A DNA stretch of 64,000 nt from Clostridia bacterium (GTDB taxonomy: Bacteria > Bacillota > Clostridia > Oscillospirales > CAG-272), in the NCBI GenBank assembly GCA_017464805.1, contig JAFTYE010000005.1:62001-126000 (forward strand), written 5' to 3'. The notes beneath the pieces were generated by a model that was not told the origin of the DNA, ran no database searches, and saw nothing but the letters and a program-made list of their open reading frames with translations. Both the position numbers and the translations under genes were made by a program. Numbering within the stretch: the stretch's first letter is position 1; each line of letters opens with the position of its first letter. Below are positions 41,896 to 49,943 of this stretch, in pieces.

Positions 41896-44535
41896 ATGAA
41901 ATATTACAGCGAAACCACAGAAGAAGTCCTTTCCTCACTTGACTCTTCGGGGAAGGGTCTTGCGTCGGAGGAGGCCTCGCGGCGTTTGGAGCAGCACGGC
42001 AAGAACCGTCTGGCAGACGCGAAGGGCAAATCCATCATCCGTCGGTTCTTTGAGCAGCTCGCCGATCCCATGATCATCATCCTGCTCGTGGCGGCGGCCG
42101 TCAGCGGCGTGCTGGCCGTGCTTGAGAATGAGGGCTTTACCGACGTCATCATCATCCTTGCCGTCGTGCTGGTCAACGCCATCCTCGGTGTGTACCAGGA
42201 GAGCAAGGCAGAAAAAGCCATCGAGGCGTTACAGGAAATGTCCGCCGCGACCTCAAAGGTCTTCCGTGACGGTCACGTGCAGATCATCCACAGTGAGGAT
42301 CTGACCGTTGGTGACGTGATCCTGCTGGAAGCCGGCGACGCCGTTCCTGCCGATGCCCGCATTCTGGAAAGTGCCAGCCTGCAGGTGGAGGAGGCTGCCC
42401 TGACGGGTGAATCCGTTCCCGTTACCAAGCATGCCGATGCCATCACCACCGAGGACGGAAAAGAGGTTCCCCTCGGCGACCGCAAGAACATGGTGTATAT
42501 GGGCAGTACCGTCGTGTACGGCCGCGGCCTGGCTGTGATCGTTGCTGTCGGTATGGAAACCGAGATGGGTAAGATCGCCGATGCCCTTGCCCAGGCAGAG
42601 GAGGGGAAGACCCCCCTGCAAAAGAAACTCGGTCAGCTCTCCAAGACCCTGACCTGGCTCGTGCTTGGTATCTGCGTCGTTGTGTTCGGTGTCCAACTGC
42701 TCCGCGCAGGCGGTAACTTCCACTTTGATTTCGTGCTCGATTCCTTCATGGTCGCGGTGTCGCTGGCCGTTGCCGCCATTCCTGAGGGTCTTGCCGCAGT
42801 CGTGACTGTCGTGCTTTCCATCGGCGTGACCAACATGTCCAAGCGTAACGCCATCATCCGTAAGCTCACCGCCGTCGAAACGCTCGGCTGTGCACAGATT
42901 ATCTGCTCGGATAAGACGGGTACGCTGACCCAGAACAAGATGACTGTCGTGGACTACTTCGGCAGCGACGAAAGCCACCTTGCCGCCGCCATGGCACTCT
43001 GCACCGATGCGGAGCTTGGCGAGGACGGCACCGTAACGGGTGAGGCGACCGAATCCGCACTTGTTGCCTACGCCAATAAGCTGGGTCTTCCCAAGCCCGA
43101 GCTGGAAGCCAAATTCCCCCGCACGGGCGAAGCACCCTTCGATTCGAGCCGTAAAATGATGTCCACCGTCCATGCAAACGGCGAGGGCTTCATTCAATAT
43201 ACCAAGGGCGCACCCGATGTGGTCATCGGTCGTTGCACCCACTATCTCGCAGACGGCAAGCCCGTTTCCATGACCGAGGAATACCGTGAAAAGATCCTTG
43301 CCGCCAACAAGGCTATGGCAGACCGCGCCCTGCGCGTGCTCGCGTGTGCGGAGCGCGTATGGACCGAGGCTCCCGCAAACGATGCCGCAGTCCTCGAACA
43401 GGAGCTCTGCTTTACGGGTCTGTGCGGCATGATCGACCCTGTCCGTCCCGAGGTTAAGGACGCCATCGTCAAGTGCGGCGAGGCAGGCGTTCGCCCCATC
43501 ATGATAACGGGTGACCACGTGGATACCGCCGTTGCTATTGCCAAGGAGCTCGGCATCCTCTCAGACGCCTCCGCCGCCATGACCGGCGCACAGCTCAACG
43601 AAATGAGCGACGAGGAGTTTGAGGCCGTATTCCAGAACATTAGCGTGTACGCACGCGTACAGCCCGAGCATAAGACCCGCATCGTCAACGCATGGCGTAA
43701 GGCGGGCTATGTCACCGCCATGACGGGTGACGGCGTCAACGATGCACCGTCCATCAAGAGTGCCGATATCGGCATCGGCATGGGCATCACGGGTACGGAC
43801 GTGACCAAGAACGTTGCAGACATGGTACTGGCAGACGATAACTTTGCCACCATCGTCGGTGCTGTCGAGGAAGGCCGCCGTATCTACGACAATATCCGTA
43901 AGGCGATCCAGTTCCTGCTCGGCTCGAACATGAGCGAGGTGCTCTCCATCTTCGGTGCCACCATGCTCGGCTTCTCGATCTTGCAGCCTGTGCACCTCTT
44001 GTGGATCAACCTCGTGACCGACTGCTTCCCGGCACTGGCCCTCGGTATGGAAAAGGCAGAGCCGGACATCATGCGCCGCAAGCCCCGCGATTCGAAGGCG
44101 GGCATCTTTGCAGGCGGCATGGGCGTGGACGTGGTATATCAGGGCGTGATCGTGACCCTTCTGGTCATGGCATCCTTCTTTATCGGTCACTTCCTTGAAT
44201 CGGGTAACATCTCGCTCACCGATAGTTCGCACGGTACCACCATGGCGTTCCTTACCATGTCCATGGCAGAGATCTTCCACAGCTTCAATATGCGTTCCCA
44301 GCGCAAGAGCATCTTCTCACTCGGCTCGCAGAACAAGGCCCTGCTGCTCGCAGGCCTCGGCTCTCTGCTCGCCACCACGCTGGTTTGCGAGATTCCGTTC
44401 CTTGCAAACGCCTTCGGCTTCACCTCGGTGGAATGGCACGAATACCTTATCGCCATCGCCCTCGGTGCCTGCATGATCCCGATTGTCGAGATCGTCAAGG
44501 CTATCCAGCGCGCCATTGCCAAAAGAAAAGCATAA
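41896..44535 (+). CDS. P-type cation ATPase (Ca2+/Mn2+ type)
   Basis: An 879-residue P2A-type pump. It shows the cytoplasmic TGES loop, membrane helix 4 with AAIPEGL, phosphorylation site SDKTGT, MITGDH, hinge TGDGVNDAP and helix 6 NLVTDCFPALALG, consistent with a single Ca2+/Mn2+ site as in PMR1/SPCA pumps. AGGAGG at 41884 suits the second ATG (41896). Upstream lies a manganese riboswitch, which makes Mn2+ efflux the likely main role. Confidence 0.95.
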   Translation: MKYYSETTEEVLSSLDSSGKGLASEEASRRLEQHGKNRLADAKGKSIIRRFFEQLADPMIIILLVAAAVSGVLAVLENEGFTDVIIILAVVLVNAILGVYQESKAEKAIEALQEMSAATSKVFRDGHVQIIHSEDLTVGDVILLEAGDAVPADARILESASLQVEEAALTGESVPVTKHADAITTEDGKEVPLGDRKNMVYMGSTVVYGRGLAVIVAVGMETEMGKIADALAQAEEGKTPLQKKLGQLSKTLTWLVLGICVVVFGVQLLRAGGNFHFDFVLDSFMVAVSLAVAAIPEGLAAVVTVVLSIGVTNMSKRNAIIRKLTAVETLGCAQIICSDKTGTLTQNKMTVVDYFGSDESHLAAAMALCTDAELGEDGTVTGEATESALVAYANKLGLPKPELEAKFPRTGEAPFDSSRKMMSTVHANGEGFIQYTKGAPDVVIGRCTHYLADGKPVSMTEEYREKILAANKAMADRALRVLACAERVWTEAPANDAAVLEQELCFTGLCGMIDPVRPEVKDAIVKCGEAGVRPIMITGDHVDTAVAIAKELGILSDASAAMTGAQLNEMSDEEFEAVFQNISVYARVQPEHKTRIVNAWRKAGYVTAMTGDGVNDAPSIKSADIGIGMGITGTDVTKNVADMVLADDNFATIVGAVEEGRRIYDNIRKAIQFLLGSNMSEVLSIFGATMLGFSILQPVHLLWINLVTDCFPALALGMEKAEPDIMRRKPRDSKAGIFAGGMGVDVVYQGVIVTLLVMASFFIGHFLESGNISLTDSSHGTTMAFLTMSMAEIFHSFNMRSQRKSIFSLGSQNKALLLAGLGSLLATTLVCEIPFLANAFGFTSVEWHEYLIAIALGACMIPIVEIVKAIQRAIAKRKA

Positions 44536-44538
44536 AAC

Positions 44539-44575
44539 CAAAACCGACCGCAGCTTTGCTGCGGTCGGTTTTTCG
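44539..44575. terminator. Terminator after the P-type ATPase gene
   Basis: Stem AAACCGACCGCAGC/GCTGCGGTCGGTTT followed by TTTTC; the A run on the other side could serve the convergent gene. Confidence 0.85.
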
Positions 44576-44577
44576 TG

Positions 44578-44988
44578 TTAAAGATAAATTGTTTTTATTC
44601 CTTTTTGCTTGCATTTTTCTGCTAAGCGATAGGAGTTTGAAATCTTATATCTTGCATACACAATAGCATGAGTGGCATGACGGATCAACCATTCATTTCT
44701 TTTGGATATGGCAAAGCGGGGGAGAGCATTCTCTTGTCCAAACGGAAGGAGAGTAGCATTTTGATCACCGTTCAGGGCTTGCTCGCCTAAAAATGAGAGA
44801 ACAATGGTGTATTGAATGTCCTCTGTTTTGGATAATTCGCGTAAGATGTGTTGAGCATAAGAATCAAATCTTCCGTTATTCCCTACATAAAAGTGACGGA
44901 TGCCTTCCGAGTAGATGATGTGCAGAATTTGTTTTTCGAGCAAGGGCAAAATCATTTCGGATGTATCCTTATGACCAAAAATATACAT
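44578..44988 (-). CDS. Small SLOG-like (DUF1273-type) nucleotide-binding protein
   Basis: A 136-residue cytosolic protein that starts MYIFGHKDTSE and contains FYVGNNGRFDSYAQHILREL, YTIVLSFLG, RNEWLIRHATHAIVYARY and a final KGIKTIYL. This pattern matches a widespread Bacillota family related to YpsA/SLOG Rossmann proteins, thought to bind nucleotide-like signals; the family is uncharacterised. GAGGCG precedes the ATG. It is transcribed away from an Xre-type regulator across a set of repeated palindromes, and its base composition is clearly AT-richer than its neighbours, which suggests transfer. Confidence 0.75.
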   Translation of the reverse strand: MYIFGHKDTSEMILPLLEKQILHIIYSEGIRHFYVGNNGRFDSYAQHILRELSKTEDIQYTIVLSFLGEQALNGDQNATLLPFGQENALPRFAISKRNEWLIRHATHAIVYARYKISNSYRLAEKCKQKGIKTIYL

Positions 44989-45004
44989 GACATAGCGCCT
45001 CTCT

Positions 45005-45092
45005 TTTTTGGGATATATCGTAATTATACCACAAAATTTTAATCTTTGGGATATATCCCACACGATATATCCCAAAATCGGGTATGATAAAC
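45005..45092. promoter_or_regulatory. Operator array between the SLOG-like and regulator genes
   Basis: The same 13-base TTTGGGATATATC occurs at 45007-45019 and 45045-45057 and, inverted, at 45064-45076; the last two form an inverted repeat with 6 bases between arms, and the middle copy continues into the perfect palindrome GGGATATATCCC (45048-45059). A TATAAT (minus strand, 45029-45024, preceded by TGG) reads toward the SLOG-like gene, with one copy at its start point; TATGAT at 45083-45088 reads toward the regulator. The layout fits autoregulated divergent repression. Confidence 0.8.
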
Positions 45093-45118
45093 ATATATCC
45101 GAAGAGGGGAGGGGCGAT

Positions 45119-45361
45119 ATGAAGACAAAGCAAGCCATAGAAACGCGCATTTTACAGTTTTGTCAGGAAAGAAGCACCTCTGTCAATGCAATTGCTAATG
45201 AATCGGGCATACCACCCTCTACGCTGTATAGCATTTTGAATGAAAAAAGTCAAAATCCGGGAATTGTGTCGCTTAAAATGTTATGTGATGGATTTGGCAT
45301 TACGTTGCGTCAGTTTTTTGATGATCCCATTTTTGATGATTTAGGGCAGGAGATTCAATAA
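45119..45361 (+). CDS. Xre/Cro-type helix-turn-helix regulator
   Basis: An 80-residue DNA-binding protein. The HTH is at about residues 20-45 (VNAIANESGIPPSTLYSILN), followed by the typical LKMLCDGFGITLRQFF of the HTH_3/HTH_26 type. GGAGGGG precedes the ATG. The divergent intergenic operators make it the likely local repressor of itself and the SLOG-like gene. Confidence 0.88.
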   Translation: MKTKQAIETRILQFCQERSTSVNAIANESGIPPSTLYSILNEKSQNPGIVSLKMLCDGFGITLRQFFDDPIFDDLGQEIQ

Positions 45362-45392
45362 AAAAAGAGGAGCAAGGCTCCTCTTTTTTTAT
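45361..45392. terminator. Bidirectional terminator between regulator and MarR genes
   Basis: Stem AAAAGAGGAGC/GCTCCTCTTTT with loop AAG and T runs on both strands. Confidence 0.85.
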
Positions 45393-45859
45393 TCCGTCGC
45401 CACCTTTGGCTCGGCGGTGATCTTGTGCAGATTGGCGCACAGTGCTTCAAAAACGCGGTAGAATACGGCAAGCTCTTCTTCGGAGATGCCCGTGTCCACG
45501 CGTTCTTGCAGGGCGATCGCACCCTCGCGGATGCGGGATGCGAGTGCCTTGCCCTTATCGGTCAGGCGAATGCGCGCGTTGTAGTTTTTGCGTTTTCCGC
45601 CACTCCCCTCGCCTACGGTGATGTAGCCACCGCGGCAAAGCTCGTTGATCTCGCGGGAAACGAGCGATCGGTCGATCATGCTTTCGGCGGCAAGCTCGGT
45701 TGCCGTCAACCCCTCGGGGTGAACCAGCAGCTTATAAAGCCAGAAAACGTGAACTCCCTTGACCTCGGGGGCGGACGCGATGGTACCCTTGATCTTGTTG
45801 ATACATTTTTGAGCACCGTCAACCAAGAGGATAAATCGGTCAAAGCGTTCAGGCCTCAT
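45389..45859 (-). CDS. MarR-family transcriptional regulator
   Basis: A 156-residue winged-helix regulator; the HTH and wing lie at about residues 48-100 (LTATELAAESMIDRSLVSREINEL, then RLTDKG). It is encoded 20 bases downstream of an acyl-CoA ligase gene in the same operon, whose promoter carries a perfect 18-base palindrome, so it probably represses the operon and responds to a fatty acid or acyl-CoA. AAGGAGG precedes the ATG. Confidence 0.9.
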   Translation of the reverse strand: MRPERFDRFILLVDGAQKCINKIKGTIASAPEVKGVHVFWLYKLLVHPEGLTATELAAESMIDRSLVSREINELCRGGYITVGEGSGGKRKNYNARIRLTDKGKALASRIREGAIALQERVDTGISEEELAVFYRVFEALCANLHKITAEPKVATE

Positions 45860-45879
45860 GGGTGCCTCCTTGACGGGAG

Positions 45880-47577
45880 TCAGTCGATGCTGCGATCCAG
45901 ACGGAAACGCTGGATCTTACGCAGGGTGTTCTTCGGGAATTCGGTATCGCGGACACGCAGGATGGAGATCTTCTTGTAAGGGGTGCAGGTACGGTTGTAC
46001 TGATCCACAAAGCCCTGGAAGTAAGCCTTCACGTCCTCGTTGGCGTTCTTTTCAAAGTATTCCTTATCGGGGAAGATCTCGGCCACGATCGCGTTGTACT
46101 CGGGACCGCGGCGGCTCTCGCCCTCGTATACGATGATATCCAGTACACCGGGAACACCGCTTAACTCGGCCTCGATCTCCTCGGGGTAAACGTTCTTGCC
46201 GTTAGACAGGATGATAAGGTTCTTTTTGCGGCCCGTGATGTACAAAAGGCCATCCTTATCCAGCTTGCCGTAGTCGCCCGTGCAGAAGTAGCCCTTATCG
46301 TCAAATACCTCTGCCGTTGCTTCGGGATCCTTGTAGTAGCCCTGCATGACGTTTTCGCCCTTCACGCGGATCTCACCCTCGCCGTCCTCGTTCGGCTCGG
46401 CGATGTAGACCTCGTTGCAGGGTACGGGGAAGCCGACGCTGCCCTGTACACGGATCTTGTTGCGGTTGGCCGCCACAAGGGGAGCGCATTCGGTGATGCC
46501 GTAGCCGTTGATGATCTTCACGCCCCAGGTCTCGTAGGCGTTGGCGATCTCGCTGTTGATCGGTGCGCCGCCCGTGACCACGAAGTCAATACGGCCGCCG
46601 AAGGCCGCGAGAATGGAAGAGAACATCTTGCGGCGGATCGGGGTGGGCAGATGCAGGACGTTACACAGCTTCATCATGTTCTTGACCAGCTTTTCCTTGC
46701 CCTGCTCGCGGATGTTGGCCCAGATCTTGCGGTAGAAGGTCTCCAGGTACAGCGGTACCATGACCATGTGACCGGGACGCTCGGTCTTCAGCTCGTTCTG
46801 AATATAGCGCAGGCCGCGGGAAAGATACAGCTCACTGCCACCGCCGAGGTGACCCAACAGATTGATGGTGGAGCCGAAGGTGTGGTGCGGGGGAAGCACG
46901 GCCATCGAGCGCATGCTCATCGTAAAGAAGGAGAGTGCCGAATGCACATTGGAAAGAATGTTGCGAGAGGAGAGCATAACGCCCTTGCCCTTGCCGGTGG
47001 TGCCGGACGTGAAGACGATGGAAGCAGTCGCGTCGGGATCAATCTTGGATTCTTCCCAAGCGCGGTCACCCGCCTCGCGGCGCGCCTTGCCCGCCTCAAC
47101 GAGCGAGAATACCGTGTTCTCGGCATCCGTAGCGGTAGAAAGGAGGTAACTTGTCTCCACGCTGCCAACGGCAAGAACAGCCTCGGCGCGCTCTTCACCA
47201 AGGTCGGCATCATAGAAGACAACAGCGGTGTCCGCGCGCTCTACGGTCGAGGCAAGGTCAGCGGCCGTCCAGTCACGGTCCAGCGGAATGAATACCGCAC
47301 CGGCGGCGATGGTTGCCATATAGGTTACGATCCAGGGATAAGACAGACGGCCGACGCAAACGCAATGCTTGCCCGCATAGCCGCGTGCGCGCATCTCGGT
47401 CGCGAGTGCGCGAACATCTTCGTGCAGCTTGGCATAGGTAACGGTCACCATGGGCGGGTTGCCCGCGCCCTCGCGGTAGGAATAGGCGTTGCGTTCGGCA
47501 TATTGGGTGCAAACGCCATCCACCATGTCCCGCATGTTTTCATACTTGGGAATTTCGATCAAAGCATAATTCTTCAT
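45880..47577 (-). CDS. AMP-forming acyl-CoA synthetase/acyl-acid ligase
   Basis: A 565-residue ANL-superfamily enzyme that activates a carboxylic acid with ATP, probably a long-chain fatty acid. Motifs are the P-loop TSGTTGKGKG (near residue 195), YGITECAPL, TGDYGKLDKDG and the hinge GRKKNLII followed by GKNVYPEEIE. It ends with the catalytic lysine region (KNTLRKIQR). GAGG lies before the ATG. It shares an operon with a MarR regulator and has no signal peptide. Confidence 0.92.
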   Translation of the reverse strand: MKNYALIEIPKYENMRDMVDGVCTQYAERNAYSYREGAGNPPMVTVTYAKLHEDVRALATEMRARGYAGKHCVCVGRLSYPWIVTYMATIAAGAVFIPLDRDWTAADLASTVERADTAVVFYDADLGEERAEAVLAVGSVETSYLLSTATDAENTVFSLVEAGKARREAGDRAWEESKIDPDATASIVFTSGTTGKGKGVMLSSRNILSNVHSALSFFTMSMRSMAVLPPHHTFGSTINLLGHLGGGSELYLSRGLRYIQNELKTERPGHMVMVPLYLETFYRKIWANIREQGKEKLVKNMMKLCNVLHLPTPIRRKMFSSILAAFGGRIDFVVTGGAPINSEIANAYETWGVKIINGYGITECAPLVAANRNKIRVQGSVGFPVPCNEVYIAEPNEDGEGEIRVKGENVMQGYYKDPEATAEVFDDKGYFCTGDYGKLDKDGLLYITGRKKNLIILSNGKNVYPEEIEAELSGVPGVLDIIVYEGESRRGPEYNAIVAEIFPDKEYFEKNANEDVKAYFQGFVDQYNRTCTPYKKISILRVRDTEFPKNTLRKIQRFRLDRSID

Positions 47578-47638
47578 AAAAACCTCGTTTTTGATTTTTT
47601 ACAAGGGAAAAACGGTGATCGCTGTGCGACCGTCCTCT

Positions 47639-47670
47639 ATTATAACACACAAATGTTGACTTGTCAACAT
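47639..47670 (-). promoter_or_regulatory. Promoter and likely MarR operator of the acyl-CoA ligase operon
   Basis: On the minus strand TTGACA (47667-47662), 17 bases, TATAAT (47644-47639). The -35 is inside a perfect 18-base palindrome ATGTTGAC-TT-GTCAACAT (47653-47670), the expected size for a MarR dimer site. Confidence 0.82.
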
Positions 47671-47683
47671 CTTTTTCATTTTA

Positions 47684-47712
47684 TTGACAGATGGCTCATA
47701 ATATGGTATAAT
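47684..47712 (+). promoter_or_regulatory. Promoter of gpsA
   Basis: TTGACA at 47684, 17 bases ending TGG, TATAAT at 47707-47712. Confidence 0.88.
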
Positions 47713-47757
47713 AGTGTATTATAGCAACAAAACGCAAAAAGGAAATTTTACGTAAAA

Positions 47758-48723
47758 ATGAAAGCAACCGTACTCGGATGTGGGCGTTGGGGCTCCTTTA
47801 TAACATGGTATTTGGCGGGGCAAAATATTCCCGTCACCGAATGGGGCCGGGAGGGCAGTGCCGCCCTTGCCGCCTTGCAGTCCAAAAGACAAAATGAATA
47901 CGTCACTCTGTCCGACGCTGTAAGCCTGACAAGCGACCTCGGTGAAGCGATCGCGGCGGCGGATACCATCTTCATTTCTATCTCCTCGCAGGGATTGCGG
48001 GAGCTTGCTACCGCCGCATGTGCGCTCGGCGCGGCCGATTGCACCGTGGTGCTTTGCATGAAGGGACTGGAGGCGGAAAGCGGCAAGCGTTTGACCGAAA
48101 TCATGCAGGAATGCGGCTACGACCCCGCGCGCCTTGCTGTGTGGGTTGGTCCCGGACATATCCAGGAGTTCACCGCAGGCCACCCAAACTGCATGGTCAT
48201 TGACGGCTACGATCCCGCCCTCGTTCACTCGCTTGTGGATACGCTCAAAAGCAACCTCATTCGCTTCTACTACGGTGAGGATATCGTGGGCAGTGAGGTG
48301 GGCGCGGCGGCCAAGAACGTCATGGGCATCGCCGCGGGGATTCTGGACGGCGGCGGCTATTCCTCGCTCAAAGGCCCCTTGATGGCACGCGGCGCACGTG
48401 AGGTCGCGCGGCTGATCGTCGCTATGGGCGGCAAAGAGCTTTCTGCCTATGGGCTTTGCCACCTCGGAGATTACGAAACCACTCTGTTTTCTCCGTATTC
48501 TCATAATCGTAAGTTTGGAGAAATGCTGTTTCACGGTGGAAGCTTTGATAAGCTGGCGGAGGGCGTGTATACTGTGCGTGCCATGTGCACTCTCGGTGAG
48601 CGGTACGGCGTGGATCTGCCGATTTGCCGCGCCGTCCATGCCATCATCTACGAGGGGGCAGAGCCACTTTCTGAACTACTTACTCTTTTTTCCCGCAAGA
48701 CCGTCACCGAATTCCAAAAATAA
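47758..48723 (+). CDS. gpsA: NAD(P)-dependent glycerol-3-phosphate dehydrogenase
   Basis: A 321-residue dehydrogenase making sn-glycerol-3-phosphate for phospholipids. The Rossmann motif GCGRWGS (7-13), GPGHIQEF and the catalytic lysine segment GAAAKNVMGIAAG near residue 180 fit GpsA. A weak AAAGGAAA lies 13 or so bases before the ATG. Its divergent position to the acyl-CoA ligase keeps two lipid genes together. Confidence 0.9.
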   Translation: MKATVLGCGRWGSFITWYLAGQNIPVTEWGREGSAALAALQSKRQNEYVTLSDAVSLTSDLGEAIAAADTIFISISSQGLRELATAACALGAADCTVVLCMKGLEAESGKRLTEIMQECGYDPARLAVWVGPGHIQEFTAGHPNCMVIDGYDPALVHSLVDTLKSNLIRFYYGEDIVGSEVGAAAKNVMGIAAGILDGGGYSSLKGPLMARGAREVARLIVAMGGKELSAYGLCHLGDYETTLFSPYSHNRKFGEMLFHGGSFDKLAEGVYTVRAMCTLGERYGVDLPICRAVHAIIYEGAEPLSELLTLFSRKTVTEFQK

Positions 48724-48757
48724 AGAGGCAGACCGCTTATGCGGTCTGCCTCTTTTA
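48723..48757. terminator. Bidirectional terminator after gpsA
   Basis: Stem AAAGAGGCAGACCGC/GCGGTCTGCCTCTTT with loop TTAT and T run. Confidence 0.87.
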
Positions 48758-48761
48758 TTTT

Positions 48762-49352
48762 TTATGCCAGTCGGTTGCGCCGAAGCGACAAAAGCCGCAG
48801 AAGCGCAGGGGACAGGAGTAGATTGGAGAGTAACTCGAATATGAAGTTCAGTCCCACGAAGAAGATGATCAGATACGCGAACAGACCCATTCCCTCGCCG
48901 GCGGCCATGGTCGTAACGGCATCCATGAAGAATACAAGACAACCGAGCAGGAAAATGCCCGTGTTTACCACAGGGCAAACGATCGCGGCAAGCAGGACGG
49001 CGAGATAACGGTTGATTTTCTCGGCTGCGCGGTAAACCAGTCCCGCGCAAAGGCCCGAAAGAACGCCTTTCACCATGACCGTGATGATCGTGCCGGGGAT
49101 ACTCAACCCCAGCCAGAAGGCCGCGTCCGCCGTCAGAAAGAAGACCGCACCGGCCACACCGCCAAGCCACGCGCCCGCACCGGGACCGAGCAGGGCAGAG
49201 CCAAGCACGACGGGGATCAGCGTCAGAGAAATGGAGGCAAGGCCGCCAATCTTGATAAAGCCACCAAGGTACGCCAGCACTGCAACAAGGGCAGTCAGTA
49301 CCGCCGTCAGCACCAGCTTTTCGGTTTTTTGTCTGGATTCAAGGTTTGTCAT
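48762..49352 (-). CDS. ECF transporter S component, substrate unknown
   Basis: A 196-residue six-helix membrane protein of the ECF S-component type (ISLTLIPVVLGSALLGPGAGAWLGG, then PGTIITVMVKG). It should capture a vitamin or cofactor precursor for an ECF energising module encoded elsewhere. No riboswitch is seen in its short leader, so the substrate cannot be inferred. GGAGAAGG precedes the ATG. Confidence 0.85.
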   Translation of the reverse strand: MTNLESRQKTEKLVLTAVLTALVAVLAYLGGFIKIGGLASISLTLIPVVLGSALLGPGAGAWLGGVAGAVFFLTADAAFWLGLSIPGTIITVMVKGVLSGLCAGLVYRAAEKINRYLAVLLAAIVCPVVNTGIFLLGCLVFFMDAVTTMAAGEGMGLFAYLIIFFVGLNFIFELLSNLLLSPALLRLLSLRRNRLA

Positions 49353-49384
49353 AGTCCTTCTCCCTGTTATTTTTAGGATAATTT

Positions 49385-49413
49385 ATTATATACCGCGTGC
49401 GTCGGTTTGTCAA
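49385..49413 (-). promoter_or_regulatory. Promoter of the ECF S-component gene
   Basis: On the minus strand TTGACA (49413-49408), 17 bases, TATAAT (49390-49385). Confidence 0.88.
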
Positions 49414-49438
49414 GAGAGATCGTGGCATTTTTACGGAA

Positions 49439-49786
49439 TCACAGTGCTCGGCTGATGAATGCTGAGGACGCAAGAATAGCCATATATAATATGAGCATAT
49501 ACGGATGCCTACCAAGCTTGGATATGCGCTCCAAATCGTTTCTATTGAAAAGGATGTCCGTAAAACAAAGAACAGCGTATACGGCTATACCGACAAATAG
49601 AGGAATTGATAGGACGTGATGATGCAGTGCCCCTTTGAAATCAAGTCGAGGAATCGCTATAAAGCCCCGTGTCAAGCCGCATCCAAAGCAGGAAAATCCG
49701 AAAAGATTCTTGATCGGGCACAGGGTCGTTTGGAAAACGGTTGTCACAAAGTAAAGCAGAAAGAAAAAGGCAAGCCCTGCAAGCAA
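49439..49786 (-). CDS. DUF2752 membrane protein, 5' end uncertain
   Basis: The 115-residue frame carries the DUF2752 hallmark CPI-x7-C-F-GCGLTRG followed by a small helix block, and three or so hydrophobic segments. The only usable start is a TTG at 49786 with no ribosome site, and it lies inside a strong hairpin (49771-49801) that has T runs on both strands. The frame stays open upstream to about 49840. Either the gene is truncated at its 5' end or it starts at a non-standard codon. Function of the family is unknown. Confidence 0.6.
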   Translation of the reverse strand: MLAGLAFFFLLYFVTTVFQTTLCPIKNLFGFSCFGCGLTRGFIAIPRLDFKGALHHHVLSIPLFVGIAVYAVLCFTDILFNRNDLERISKLGRHPYMLILYMAILASSAFISRAL

Positions 49787-49801
49787 AGAATGCAGGGCTT
49801 G
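49771..49801. terminator. Bidirectional hairpin/terminator at the start of the DUF2752 frame
   Basis: Stem CAAGCCCTGCA/TGCAGGGCTTG with T run on the plus strand (GTTTTTG) and on the minus strand (CCTTTTTC). Confidence 0.75.
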
Positions 49802-49896
49802 TTTTTGTCTTTTCGGAGCTGTAACAAATCCCCCCGAGGCAACGGCTCAACCTCGCTCATTTGTGCTGCAAGCGGCAATGATGTTGCGAGTGCCAC

Positions 49897-49943
49897 GCAA
49901 ACGAATGAAAAAACCGACCCTGCCGGGTCGGTTCGTTTGTTGC
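49897..49943. repeat. Extended palindrome around a terminator (copy C)
   Basis: The terminator core ACCGACCC-TGCC-GGGTCGGT is flanked by mirrored GCAAACGAA and TTCGTTTGTTGC. The same left half (AATGAAAAAACCGACCCTG) recurs at copy A near 50664-50681. It lies directly after the end of the frameshifted membrane-protein gene on the minus strand and would end its transcript. Confidence 0.7.
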
